Positions 7,451 through 15,746 of a stretch of 31,035 nucleotides of DNA are shown one piece after another. Position numbers and translations under genes: made by a program. Numbering within the stretch: position 1 is the first letter of the stretch; each line of letters begins with the position of its first letter. A model generated the notes under the pieces. That model ran no database searches. It saw nothing but the letters and a program-made list of their open reading frames with translations, and was not told the DNA's origin. Origin of the DNA: a virus; the IMG/VR virus record IMGVR_UViG_3300030389_002524, positions 1 to 31,035 of that record. One strand, given 5' to 3'.

Positions 7451-9388
7451 CTAACCTAAACTACTTTCTTGTATTATATTTCTTTCTAATCCTTGTGCTG
7501 TCGTTACATCACCTGCAACTACAAATGCTTTTACAGGTTTTTGTTGTTGTGCTGATATTGTTTGTGCTAATTGATTTTCGGGTGCTGCACCTACAATATT
7601 AAAACTTGGTGCAGAAGTTTGTATGCTTGGTGCATCTATACCAACAGAGCCACCACCACCACTTGCACCTGCACTAGCTGCTACTGATTTTGTTTTACCG
7701 ATTGCTGATTTTACTGCTGCAATAATTCCTATTGCTTGTGCTGCATATGCAATTATTAATGGTATGTTTTGTGGAAAACCAACCTTTGCTGTTTCTGCTG
7801 CACCTGTTGCTACTGCACTACCTGCTTTTGCGCCCTCGACAGTTGCTTCAGTAGATGCTTGTTGTGCTTTTATTAATGTCTTTTTTACTTCCATTATATT
7901 TTCTTTAGCTGCTAGTATTGTTTTTGCAACTAAAAGGGCTTTACCTAGTCTACTTTCTTCCCCTGCTAATCTTATTGCTGTATTAAAAGTTTTTTCTCTA
8001 ATTGCTATTTTCTGCTCTTCAATAGCTTTTATTTTATCAGCTCTACTTTGTTCATCTTCGATAATTGCTTGTGATATTTGCGCATTAAAAAATTTAATTG
8101 CTTCTGCTTTTTGTTCATCTGTTGCTTTTAAATCTTCTAATTCTTTTAAACCTCTTTCTTTTTGTCTTATTGCTCTTTGTTCTGCTGATAGATCTTCTGC
8201 ATCTTCATTTAATTTTCTAAATTTGTCTCTAATATTTTTTATTGCTTCTTGTCTTTTTGACTCATCTGCTATTGCCTTTGCAATATTATCAGCAATTTCT
8301 TTATTGGCTTTATCTTGTGCTTTTTTATCATCTTCTTCGATTTTATTTAAAAAACCTGCTCGTCTATTTCTAAGTTGTCTAAGTTTCTGCTCTGTCTCTT
8401 TTATAGCATTATCGCCTTCTTCATCTACGCCTGTAAAAATAGCACCTGCTATACTTGCACCAGCACCACCTACTTTATCTGCTAAACCAAAATCTTTACC
8501 AAAAAATTCTCCTACTTTATCCAACCCTTCTGCAAGTTTTTCAATAGGTTTCAAAACAAAATTTAAAATACCTGTTAATATTTTTTTATTTCTTTCTGCT
8601 GTTTTTATTTGCTCATTTCTTATTGTTTTTTGTGCTGTGAGTTGTGCTTCTAGTGCAGCGATTGTTTCTTCTGTTTGTTTAATTTTTAAGTTTGTTATTT
8701 CTCTTTCTGTTTTACCTTGTCTTTTTAAAGTTTCTTCTGTCTCTGTTAATGTTTTAAATTGTTCTTCTGCAGCGGTTGCTGATTTTGTTGCTTCTTCTGC
8801 AGCTTTTTTCTGTTCTTCATTTACACCTGTTAATGACTCTTTTATTTTATCAAAGTTTGCTACCAAAGTACCAACCAAAACTACCAATGCGCCTATACCT
8901 GTAGAAATTAAAACCTTTTGAAAAAGCGATAAACTTGCTGTTGCTACTTTTATACCACGACCAAGTGATAAGAATAATTTACCAAACGATTGAAATTGTA
9001 ATGACAAACCACCTGTAGCTTTACTAAGTCCTGTAGTTATGTCTCTGTTCTTTAATAAACTTTCATTAAATTGTGCTGCTTGTATTGTTCCTGCTTTTCT
9101 TGTTTTTGTATTTTGATTTAAAACATTCTTTAATTGTTTTTGTTTTACAATCAATTCTTTAAGTGCTGCTGCTTCAACTGTTTGTTGTGACTTTGCTGTA
9201 TCAATACCAGCTTGTCTTGCTTGTCTTTGTGTAAAACTTAGATCTTTTAAACTTGCTTCTGCTTCTTTTATTTGGCGATTATTACGAGCCAAAAATTCTT
9301 CTTGCAATTGTATTGTCTCAGTTAAATCGTTAAATTCTTTTTGAGCTTTTTGCGTATTAACATCTACATTTATGAATTGTGTTGCCAT
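7451..9388 (-). CDS. Tail tape measure protein
   Basis: The 645-residue protein has a long N-terminal coiled coil (residues 1-110, Gln/Glu/Lys-rich), a hydrophobic helix near residue 160 (VLISTGIGALVVLVGTLVA), further coiled coil from about 185 to 480, and an Ala/Gly-rich region with GASGGGGSVG near residue 575. This is the pattern of siphovirus tape measures, which set tail length and are ejected with DNA. At about 0.15 nm per residue of extended helix it would give a tail near 100 nm, by the usual rule of thumb. No lysozyme or peptidase domain is seen. It follows the large tail genes and precedes the head genes, so tail and head cassettes are inverted relative to lambda. Confidence 0.85.
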   Translation of the reverse strand: MATQFINVDVNTQKAQKEFNDLTETIQLQEEFLARNNRQIKEAEASLKDLSFTQRQARQAGIDTAKSQQTVEAAALKELIVKQKQLKNVLNQNTKTRKAGTIQAAQFNESLLKNRDITTGLSKATGGLSLQFQSFGKLFLSLGRGIKVATASLSLFQKVLISTGIGALVVLVGTLVANFDKIKESLTGVNEEQKKAAEEATKSATAAEEQFKTLTETEETLKRQGKTEREITNLKIKQTEETIAALEAQLTAQKTIRNEQIKTAERNKKILTGILNFVLKPIEKLAEGLDKVGEFFGKDFGLADKVGGAGASIAGAIFTGVDEEGDNAIKETEQKLRQLRNRRAGFLNKIEEDDKKAQDKANKEIADNIAKAIADESKRQEAIKNIRDKFRKLNEDAEDLSAEQRAIRQKERGLKELEDLKATDEQKAEAIKFFNAQISQAIIEDEQSRADKIKAIEEQKIAIREKTFNTAIRLAGEESRLGKALLVAKTILAAKENIMEVKKTLIKAQQASTEATVEGAKAGSAVATGAAETAKVGFPQNIPLIIAYAAQAIGIIAAVKSAIGKTKSVAASAGASGGGGSVGIDAPSIQTSAPSFNIVGAAPENQLAQTISAQQQKPVKAFVVAGDVTTAQGLERNIIQESSLG

Positions 9389-9519
9389 TTAATTTCTTTT
9401 TTTAATAATTTGTAACCATCAACCAAATTCTCAGGTAACTTGTATTTGCCTTGTGCAATTCTAATATTCTCAGTTTCACCATTTGCAAACTCTAATAGAT
9501 CTAAAATATTTACTATCAT
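9370..9519 (-). CDS. Small protein upstream of tape measure, 49 aa
   Basis: ATG 9519 overlaps the TGA of the 862-aa tail gene (ATGA), and the ORF overlaps the first 19 bases of the tape measure gene. The peptide begins MIVNILDLLEFANGETENIR and ends in a Lys-rich helix. Coupled overlaps on both sides indicate a translated gene. Its function is unknown. It is too small to be the frameshifted chaperone, which lies at 14256-14995. Confidence 0.55.
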   Translation of the reverse strand: MIVNILDLLEFANGETENIRIAQGKYKLPENLVDGYKLLKKEIKWQHNS

Positions 9520-12104
9520 ACTTTATTTAATAATTCTAAAGTGCTCTCGCCTGTTTGTAGATTTGTTGTAATTTTATTAATTATAAACTCCTCATTAGAT
9601 ATAACAATTGTATCAGACAATTTATAATTTAAAAGGAAACTTTGTGGCAATAATGCTTTAACTTTAACTAATCTTCTATTGTAACTAAATATATCACTTA
9701 TATACTCTCTGTAAAATGATTTAAATAATGTATTATCATCTATTTGACCTGTAACAAAAGGATTTATTTCTCTACTAAAATTTAATGTTTGACTATCAAC
9801 AGAGGTCGTATAAGTTATAGTTATATTGCCAGGGTCATCTACATTACTTGTTATTACAACACTATTTTTTATTACAGGGTTTATTGTTGTGTTAGCACCA
9901 TTTGCAACTGTAACAGTTTGTGTTGCATTATTACCATCTAAATAACTAAATGTAATGCTATTTGGCTCACCTAAAACTGCTAAAAATACACTTGCTGTAC
10001 CCTCTTGAAAATTTGTACCTCTATTTATTGTACTTATACTTGCTGGTGTTCCTATACCTCCACCATTAAACATTTGTATTGGCGTGCTACTTACACTTGT
10101 ATTTTTCTTAATAAATAATAATGGTTTGCCAATAGTTGGACTTTGGTTGTCATCTACAAAGTATCCAAAACCAATATTAGTATCTGCACCTCCATTAACA
10201 TTTTTCAGTCTTTCAAATAACATCTTTTCGTATGGTGTTTTAATTATATAATCTTGACCCCTGTTTAATCTTGGGTCACGACCACTATTACTTGCATCAC
10301 TTGCTTTTACTGCCCCATATTCTCTTGAATTTAATTTATTATAATAAAATGCAGCAAATGTTTTTGGCTCTTCAAACGTAAATTCTATATCATTAAATGG
10401 TACACTAAAGTTACTCTCGCTTTCATCTATAATTACAAATTCTGTTATATCTCTACTTGTACCACTTGCATAAAAGTTATCTAATGTTTGTACTTTTATT
10501 TGACTGAATGTACTACTTGTAACATCATTATCTACAAATGCTGTTAAGTTAAATGTTTTAAAAAGACCTGTTAAAAAATTTAATATTTTCATATCAGGTA
10601 CTTGATCAGCTACATAAATTGTATCTACAACAGAACTCGGACCAACACTACCTGCATTTATTGTTCGTGTATTTTCAAAAGGGTCTTCACCTAATCTAAG
10701 TAATGTTTTTTTAAATTGTAGAGCATAAGTTAAATTTAAACTTGTTTCTGTTGTTTCTATGACGAACTCTACATTATGACCATCAACTGTATTAAATACA
10801 TCAGTTTCAAAATCAAATTCTAATATTGTGCTTGTTGTACCTGAAGTGTGCGCAAGTTCTGCAATAACTTCATTTGTACCAGCTTTTCTGAATCGTACTG
10901 TAAATTGTTTTGTATTTACTGATGGGGTTACCGTCCATTTTATATTATAGCTTTCTTTATCTGAGGTACCATTTAATATACCTGTTTGAAACCTAAATAT
11001 ACCACCATCAAATACAGGCATAAAACCTGTAAAACTATTTGGCTCTGCACCTGTCGTAACATTATCAAAAAAAGTTAATACATCTCCTGTAAAACTTTGT
11101 ATCGTATCAACAACAATTAAATTTGTATTGGTTTCGTTACTTGGTGTAACTCCGATCTCGCCCTTATTTCTGTGCAACCACATATATATGTTGGCAAAAA
11201 ATCCTGTTGTTTTAAAAAAGTCATCTGTAAAGTTTAACCCGATCTCATTATCTTGTTCTATAACTTTAATTATATCGATAATTCTTAATGCTGGTTTTAA
11301 ATCTGTAAACTGAAAACCTTTTGTTGTTCCTAATCTTTGATTTACACCCTCACCACCACTATCAGCTTGGCTTCCACTTGCATATAAGTTTCTTGTTGTA
11401 TCACTTCTTGCTTGACTAGTTAATACACCCCCTGCTGTACTATCATATATGAATCTTTGTGTGTGTGATATTAAAGGGTATATAATGTGAGGTACTGATA
11501 CAGTTTGACCATTTAAAACAGATACAAAACTTTCTAAACCTTGTTTAACTCTTGTAACATTATAATCGTGATTAAATTGTGAAAAATCTAAGCTACTTAG
11601 TTTTCTGTCTTTTACACGATCTTTTAATTGTATAGTTTGACCATAAAATGTGATATTGTAACTATATGGTACATTGTTTTTTAATTTAACACCATTCATA
11701 ACAATGTAACCTGCTCTAAATGGCTTATAGTTTAATTCAAGTATTGCATCTAATTTAGAGTTTGCATCAAATATTCCATTTGGAATTGCATCACTTATAA
11801 GATCTCTACGATAGTAATGTTTAAATAGTTTATTATTTACATCACTTGCTGGTAAATTAAATGTTTTACTAAAATCTGTGAATACCTTTTCAATGTCTCT
11901 AATATCTTGTATTGTTTGTGTTAGTGTTATTTGTTCGTCTTCGAATAAATCTAAATGCTGAAAATTAATATCAGTAATTAAATTAATTTCGTTCCATTTC
12001 CTAAATGTATTTTCCCACAATGTTTCTGTTAAGTTCCAAATATCTGGGTTTGGTTGTGGACTATCTAATAATATACTTGGTATTGCTAACCCTACTTGGT
12101 TCAT
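9516..12104 (-). CDS. Large tail protein, probable baseplate/tail tip component, 862 aa
   Basis: The N-terminal 130 residues contain LFEDEQITLTQTIQDIRDI, FSKTFNLPAS and LFKHYYRRDLI, a segment I associate with tail tip proteins of flavobacterial siphoviruses. The rest is beta-rich with many Thr/Asn/Ser residues. A region near residues 240-330 (KDRVKDRKLSSLDF upstream, LKPALRIIDIIKVIEQDNEI) looks like the core of a hub-type protein. The protein ends in a beta-rich segment with ISNEEFIINKITTNLQTGES. It overlaps the upstream tail gene by one base (TAATG coupling). It is likely part of the tail tip joining tube and fibres. I could not assign a named family. Confidence 0.5.
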   Translation of the reverse strand: MNQVGLAIPSILLDSPQPNPDIWNLTETLWENTFRKWNEINLITDINFQHLDLFEDEQITLTQTIQDIRDIEKVFTDFSKTFNLPASDVNNKLFKHYYRRDLISDAIPNGIFDANSKLDAILELNYKPFRAGYIVMNGVKLKNNVPYSYNITFYGQTIQLKDRVKDRKLSSLDFSQFNHDYNVTRVKQGLESFVSVLNGQTVSVPHIIYPLISHTQRFIYDSTAGGVLTSQARSDTTRNLYASGSQADSGGEGVNQRLGTTKGFQFTDLKPALRIIDIIKVIEQDNEIGLNFTDDFFKTTGFFANIYMWLHRNKGEIGVTPSNETNTNLIVVDTIQSFTGDVLTFFDNVTTGAEPNSFTGFMPVFDGGIFRFQTGILNGTSDKESYNIKWTVTPSVNTKQFTVRFRKAGTNEVIAELAHTSGTTSTILEFDFETDVFNTVDGHNVEFVIETTETSLNLTYALQFKKTLLRLGEDPFENTRTINAGSVGPSSVVDTIYVADQVPDMKILNFLTGLFKTFNLTAFVDNDVTSSTFSQIKVQTLDNFYASGTSRDITEFVIIDESESNFSVPFNDIEFTFEEPKTFAAFYYNKLNSREYGAVKASDASNSGRDPRLNRGQDYIIKTPYEKMLFERLKNVNGGADTNIGFGYFVDDNQSPTIGKPLLFIKKNTSVSSTPIQMFNGGGIGTPASISTINRGTNFQEGTASVFLAVLGEPNSITFSYLDGNNATQTVTVANGANTTINPVIKNSVVITSNVDDPGNITITYTTSVDSQTLNFSREINPFVTGQIDDNTLFKSFYREYISDIFSYNRRLVKVKALLPQSFLLNYKLSDTIVISNEEFIINKITTNLQTGESTLELLNKV

Positions 12105-13219
12105 TATCGTATAGTATTTAGTTTGTCAAAAGCAAATTTAAAGTTTATTGTATAGTTTGAAAGTTTATCGTTTAAACTTGTTTTAAATGTAACTTGTTTA
12201 TTTTGTGGTATTACAGGTAATTGCTGATTATCTTTAAAAAGCCAACATCTTGGAGACATTAATAATTCTTCTATGACTTGATTGTAACTATCATTTACAT
12301 ATCCTGTGTTTAGTGTAATACTTTCTCTGCTTGTTACATTTCTTGTTTTATATTGATGATTATTAATTGAATATGTAGCACCTGTTGTTAATGTATTTGC
12401 TTTGTATTCTTCACGATTAACATCTATGCTTTCAATAGATTTTAAAAAGAAATTGACTCTTTGTAATGCGCCAAAACGATTAACAAATGTTATTGGCATA
12501 TTCGTAAATTTTTTACAAGTTTGCTCATCAACTTTAATTGTTTCTGTACTACCACCTGTCACAACATCTACACTTGTCAAAGATGCTGTTGTGCTTGTTG
12601 CATATTCTATTGCTGTATTAGTTGTATCTATTCCTGTACCAACTGTTACACTTGATACTGTTGTACTACCATTTTTGAAATTTACTGTTGTTGCACCTGA
12701 TAATGTATCTGCACCTGAGTTTACACTTAAGTTAGCAAGAACAGGTATTTTTAAGATCTCTTGACTTTCTCTAAATATAGTATCGTTTGACATTAATTTT
12801 GTAGTACTTCCTTTAAATGTATTTAGTGTTTGTGTTGTTGTACTATTGGTTTGTGTTTCTGTTGTAAAACCATCTTCGAAATATCCAACACCATCAAAAG
12901 CTAACATATTTGTTGTTATGGTTGGTAAATTACTTGTGCCATCATTTGGCGTTGCTATAGTTTTAACCCACAAATTAAGACCATTGTTACCAAAAGACCC
13001 ACTAAAACTATATTCAATATAATCTTTAATCAATTCACCAATTTCAAAAATGACAAAGTTATTATTAGCAACTTCGTTTTTTCTTAATTGATATGTTGTT
13101 GTTGGACTTGTTTGGTATGTACCACTATATATTGCAATATTTAAGGTACAATTCGCTAATGTTGCATTTGCAACTTTAATATATACAGGTGTATTTATAT
13201 TTATTTTAAAAATTGCCAT
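12104..13219 (-). CDS. Minor tail protein, 371 aa
   Basis: The protein is beta-rich throughout. The N-terminal region (MAIFKININTPVYIKVANAT, later FVIFEIGELIKDYIEYSF) is followed by a Thr/Ser/Val-rich stretch at about residues 165-235 that looks like an inserted Ig-like or spacer module. The C-terminal part holds FVNRFGALQRVNFFLKSIE, RESITLNTGYV and IEELLMSPRCWLF. The last part resembles conserved minor tail proteins of related phages that sit between tail terminator and hub genes. It is coupled to its neighbours by zero or one-base spacing. A distal-tail-like role is plausible but unproven. Confidence 0.5.
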   Translation of the reverse strand: MAIFKININTPVYIKVANATLANCTLNIAIYSGTYQTSPTTTYQLRKNEVANNNFVIFEIGELIKDYIEYSFSGSFGNNGLNLWVKTIATPNDGTSNLPTITTNMLAFDGVGYFEDGFTTETQTNSTTTQTLNTFKGSTTKLMSNDTIFRESQEILKIPVLANLSVNSGADTLSGATTVNFKNGSTTVSSVTVGTGIDTTNTAIEYATSTTASLTSVDVVTGGSTETIKVDEQTCKKFTNMPITFVNRFGALQRVNFFLKSIESIDVNREEYKANTLTTGATYSINNHQYKTRNVTSRESITLNTGYVNDSYNQVIEELLMSPRCWLFKDNQQLPVIPQNKQVTFKTSLNDKLSNYTINFKFAFDKLNTIR

Positions 13220-13789
13220 TTATTTATTTTTATCAAATATTAATTGTATTTCAGCATCAAAGTCATCACCTATTGCTTTTGCAATTTCTAGTGGTAAATT
13301 AGTATAGTATTTAAAAAAAGGTTTTGTAAAAAATAATGTTGGCTTTATACCTTTGCCATATATAGATCTCGCTATTAGAAAAGTTAAAGATTTTTTAAAA
13401 CCAACAGAATCTACACTTCTTTTTACGAATCTACCTTTTGTGTCTCTTATTCTTTTGTTAAACTTGCCACCTCTTCTAATTACCCATTGATCAAATGCTG
13501 ATGGTGGCGGCATTTTATCTGTGTATTTAAATTCTGGAAAATTATTACCATAATATTTTTTACCTAAACTTTCACCTTTTTTTGTACCTTTTACACCAAG
13601 ATCTTGGTATTGTCCGTACCTCTCCATAAAAAATGTAATTAAACTTCTTTTTTCTGTAATATTATCTTTAAAACCAATACTATTTAATAATTTACCACTC
13701 AGTGCATTTCTTTGTGCATTAAATTTAGCTTCATAAACAACCTTAGCTGCGAATGTTCTTAATACCTCTGTTAATTTATTTAAGACCAT
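13220..13789 (-). CDS. Neck / HK97 gp10-like morphogenesis protein (possible)
   Basis: The start chosen is ATG 13789, which overlaps the upstream TAA as TAATG. A longer reading begins at a TTG six bases earlier and is less likely. The 189-residue product is basic, with an N-terminal helix, then LLNSIGFKDNITEKRSLITF, FMERYGQYQDLGVKGTKKG and PPPSAFDQWVIRRGG, and it ends in a helical segment with FFKYYTNLPLEIAKAIGDDF. The 'Y....D.G.KG' and 'L.....W' arrangement resembles gp10-like head-tail joining and virion morphogenesis proteins. The position between the tail terminator-like gene and the large tail genes agrees. Assignment is by pattern only. Confidence 0.5.
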   Translation of the reverse strand: MVLNKLTEVLRTFAAKVVYEAKFNAQRNALSGKLLNSIGFKDNITEKRSLITFFMERYGQYQDLGVKGTKKGESLGKKYYGNNFPEFKYTDKMPPPSAFDQWVIRRGGKFNKRIRDTKGRFVKRSVDSVGFKKSLTFLIARSIYGKGIKPTLFFTKPFFKYYTNLPLEIAKAIGDDFDAEIQLIFDKNK

Positions 13790-14259
13790 TAGCAAATATT
13801 TATATCATTATCAATTAAAATATCCATAGTAGCAACCCAACCAGCAACTTCGTTTTCAAATCTGTCGTAAAATGGCTCACAACTAACAACACCATCTAGT
13901 TGGTATTTATTTGTATATAATGTACCACTTCTAAGTAATTCAATAAGTTTATTTGCAACTGCAAGTTGTGTGTTTAATATATCGTGTTCATTATTGTTAC
14001 CAAAAAATATATCTGTTGTTTCATCTTTACTCTGATCTACAATATCCATACATATAACACTTATGTTAAATCTTAAAATTTGCTCTTCCTGTGTTACTGT
14101 ATTTATAATAATGTGACTTAATGGATATATTGTTTGTTTCGATAAATCTACTTTTGTAATATCTCCTGTTGTTACAGTATTAACATTTTCGTCATTTAAC
14201 AAATTATCTCTTATTGTTGTTGTTATTAAATAAAAACCTCTTACGCCAATGTTACTCAT
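13789..14259 (-). CDS. Tail terminator-like protein
   Basis: The 156-residue protein has an N-terminal helix (GFYLITTTIRDNLLND), then VTTGDITKVDLSKQTIYPL and HIIINTVTQEEQILRFNISV, a helix near LNTQLAVANKLIELL, and closing strands (FYDRFENEVAGWVATMDI). This mixed alpha/beta order and length fit tail terminator / tail completion proteins, and I recognise the GDI..VDLSKQTI.PL.HI pattern from flavobacterial phages. Its ATG overlaps the TGA of the frameshifted tail chaperone product (ATGA), so translation of the two is probably coupled. It would cap the tail tube at the head end. Confidence 0.55.
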   Translation of the reverse strand: MSNIGVRGFYLITTTIRDNLLNDENVNTVTTGDITKVDLSKQTIYPLSHIIINTVTQEEQILRFNISVICMDIVDQSKDETTDIFFGNNNEHDILNTQLAVANKLIELLRSGTLYTNKYQLDGVVSCEPFYDRFENEVAGWVATMDILIDNDINIC

Positions 14260-14995
14260 TTTATTGTTTTATTAATTTGTTTTTGTTCTAGTTCGTTTTT
14301 TTCTTTTATAAATTCTAAAGCGTATAAACATTCGTGCATATTTAATTCAGTGATATCTTTGTACTTTGTAATATCTCCTTTAGCGAGTGCATAAATTGAC
14401 TGATACCAGCCCCACCGAGTTCCGAAGTTTGCAACTGCTGAAAAGTTTCCATCTCCTGTGGACTCAAATAGTCCAGAATATTCTTGCTCAAGTCGTTCCC
14501 TAAATTGTAAAAAAAAACAATGCTGCTAAAAACTACATCTAATGGCATTTTTTTCATTTCTGTAAATTCACCACCTTCATATTTTTTTATTGTATATCTG
14601 TCATTGTATTTATGTACCAAAGGTCTATACAAAACACCCATTGCTCTATGTATATTTTGCCAATCTTTAAAATAAGTGTCAAGATCTACATATTCGCCAA
14701 AAGTCATTTCGTCTAATGATGGTATAAAACCATACTTAATGTTGTCTAATTCAAAGTGTCTAATTAATATTTTGGTTTCTTGCTCAAATATATTGGTTAA
14801 AGTTTTTGATATTTTATTTATATGTGACATTCTAAACTCTATAATGTTTTTATAAGGTATATCACAAAAAATCTCAATCATTTTTGAGCCAATAACAAAC
14901 TGATCTTCTTCTTCTTCTTGCATTTTTAGAAACATCTGATATTGTTCTAAAGTAATATCATTTAAAGAATCAGGAACATTAATTTTTAACCTCAT
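14256..14995 (-). CDS. Tail assembly chaperone, -1 frameshift fusion (gpGT-like), about 246 aa
   Basis: Reading the zero frame to F162 and then stepping back one base at the T-run gives an 84-residue extension beginning LQFRERLEQEYSGLF and containing FGTRWGWYQSIYALAKGDIT and MHECLYALEFIKEKNELE. The Trp/Tyr-rich WGWYQSIYALAKGDI pattern is characteristic of the C-terminal half of phage tail chaperones, yet no start codon introduces it upstream. The -1 frame has a stop (TAG at 14528-14526) just 8 bases before the run, so it can only be entered there or later. The fusion ends with TGA at 14258-14256, overlapping the next ATG. The alternative, a sequencing indel in the run, would not explain why both frames stay open and protein-like. 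Confidence 0.72.
14342..14995 (-). CDS. Tail assembly chaperone, unshifted product (gpG-like)
   Basis: The 217-residue product begins MRLKINVPDSLNDITLEQYQ and is mostly helical, with an early acidic stretch (QEEEEDQFV). It is the short product of a gene with programmed -1 frameshifting. The zero frame continues 55 codons past the slippery run after F162 and ends IKISLN-like (KISLN) at 14342. Chaperones of this type coat the tape measure before tube polymerisation. It follows a terminator and a TTGTTATAT element, so it heads the tail unit. The shifted extension is listed separately. Role inferred from frameshift architecture, length and the position as first tail gene. Confidence 0.65.
   Translation of the reverse strand: MRLKINVPDSLNDITLEQYQMFLKMQEEEEDQFVIGSKMIEIFCDIPYKNIIEFRMSHINKISKTLTNIFEQETKILIRHFELDNIKYGFIPSLDEMTFGEYVDLDTYFKDWQNIHRAMGVLYRPLVHKYNDRYTIKKYEGGEFTEMKKMPLDVVFSSIVFFYNLGNDLSKNILDYLSPQEMETFQQLQTSELGGAGISQFMHSLKEILQSTKISLN
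14509..14517 (-). promoter_or_regulatory. Slippery site for -1 ribosomal frameshift
   Basis: Nine T residues on the minus strand follow a G. In the zero frame they read GTT TTT TTT TAC, so the canonical heptamer T TTT TTT occupies bases 14516-14510. Both tRNAs can re-pair with TTT after slipping back one base, after which the next codon is TTA. No strong downstream stem was established by eye. Confidence 0.7.
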
Positions 14996-14997
14996 AA

Positions 14998-15009
14998 CTA
15001 TATAACAAT
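14998..15009 (-). promoter_or_regulatory. TTGTTATAT promoter-like element before tail unit
   Basis: The minus strand reads ATTGTTATATAG two bases before ATG 14995, directly after the terminator at 15026-15055. It is the same core as before 3017, 16617, 16856 and 24737. The very short leader to the ATG would mean a nearly leaderless message if this is a -7 box, so the true start site needs mapping. Confidence 0.45.
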
Positions 15010-15025
15010 TTAATTAATATATTTT

Positions 15026-15055
15026 AAAAAAAAAAGGTAGCCATTTCTGACTACC
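15026..15055 (-). terminator. Strong Rho-independent terminator ending the small-gene cluster
   Basis: Minus-strand stem GGTAGTCA / TGGCTACC with a GAAA tetraloop (8 pairs, one G-U), followed immediately by ten T residues. It is the cleanest terminator in the window. It lies between the last small gene (stop 15112) and the tail chaperone (start 14995). Confidence 0.9.
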
Positions 15056-15111
15056 TATCAAACAACTAACATAAAAATAAAAACAATTATTTATAACCTA
15101 TGAAAAAAACC

Positions 15112-15234
15112 CTATTGAGTTAGCTGCTCGTGTTTTTTATCAAAAGGTTTACTTGGATATTCTTTACTTAGAATAAATTTAAAGTATTCCTTTTTACTAA
15201 CAAATTCTTTTTTTAATGGGTGCAAATATTTCAT
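15112..15234 (-). CDS. Small hypothetical protein, 40 aa
   Basis: ATG 15234 overlaps the TGA of the gene before it (ATGA). The peptide opens MKYLHPLKKEFVSKKEYFKF and is basic and Lys-rich with no membrane segment. It ends in TAG about 55 bases before the terminator, making it the last gene of its transcription unit. I do not recognise it. The tight coupling is the main support. Confidence 0.5.
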   Translation of the reverse strand: MKYLHPLKKEFVSKKEYFKFILSKEYPSKPFDKKHEQLTQ

Positions 15235-15374
15235 TTATCTTTATTTACAAGTATATTACCCTCTAGATCAAGTATTGTGTAATTATGTTTTAACAATAAC
15301 TCAATAGAGTTCTGTATTGCTTTAGCTTTTTGCTGCATTCTGTATGTTTCAAATATTTCGTTACTTATTGGCAT
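15231..15374 (-). CDS. Small hypothetical protein, 47 aa
   Basis: The start at 15374 overlaps the end of the 55-aa gene by 14 bases, and the TGA overlaps the next ATG. The product begins MPISNEIFETYRMQQKAKAI, a predicted helix, followed by SIELLLKHNYTILDLEGNIL, which resembles a helix and beta hairpin. No family is recognised. It belongs to the run of small, possibly host-directed genes between terminase and tail. Confidence 0.5.
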   Translation of the reverse strand: MPISNEIFETYRMQQKAKAIQNSIELLLKHNYTILDLEGNILVNKDK

Positions 15375-15528
15375 CTTTAATTATAACATTTTTATTAACA
15401 AATTTTTCATATTTTTTGATCATTTCTTGCTTTTCTTTGTTTGAATTTACAAATTTAGGTATTGATAACCAATACTTTGGCTCATTTTGTGCAAAAAATC
15501 TCTTTAATATCCAACCTAATACTCTCAT
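15361..15528 (-). CDS. Small hypothetical protein, 55 aa
   Basis: ATG 15528 overlaps the TGA of the upstream gene (ATGA). The product begins MRVLGWILKRFFAQNEPKYW and continues with WLSIPKFVNSNKEKQEMIKK. It is basic, with an amphipathic N-terminal helix (WILKRFF) that might associate with membranes. No family is recognised. Confidence 0.5.
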   Translation of the reverse strand: MRVLGWILKRFFAQNEPKYWLSIPKFVNSNKEKQEMIKKYEKFVNKNVIIKDANK

Positions 15529-15746
15529 TTTTTTGTAATCATAGGTTTTAATCTCATACCATCTTCTGCTATATTAATTTGTATATGTGTACCATTAAAG
15601 CAGCAAGGTATGTCATTATCTAAATCGTAACAAGTTTTATCATTTGGGTTCCAAACAAATATTCTTTCACTTGCCATTTCTAATAAATTTATAAGATCTT
15701 CGTTTGATAATCTATTATATATATTTAATAATTCTTTAGCGTCCAT
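15525..15746 (-). CDS. Hypothetical protein, 73 aa
   Basis: The start chosen is ATG 15746 (MDAKELLNIYNRLSNEDL), which overlaps the upstream stop by 11 bases, in keeping with spacing elsewhere. An in-frame extension to 15794 would overlap the upstream gene by 59 bases and is less likely. Residues 1-25 form a helix, then SERIFVWNPNDKTCYDLDND leads to a Cys-Cys pair and a beta-rich end. Function unknown. Confidence 0.55.
   Translation of the reverse strand: MDAKELLNIYNRLSNEDLINLLEMASERIFVWNPNDKTCYDLDNDIPCCFNGTHIQINIAEDGMRLKPMITKK

Noticed and set aside
7623-8921. 432-codon open frame on the plus strand
   Set aside because: It lies antisense to the tape measure gene and mirrors its Ala/Glu/Lys-rich coiled-coil codons. 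The product is Ser/Ala/Phe-rich without domain features, and all other genes are on the minus strand.
14256-14340. Separate 27-residue gene starting at the ATG of MHECLYALEF
   Set aside because: The same frame stays open and protein-like far upstream of this ATG to the T-run, so it is the end of the frameshifted tail chaperone.
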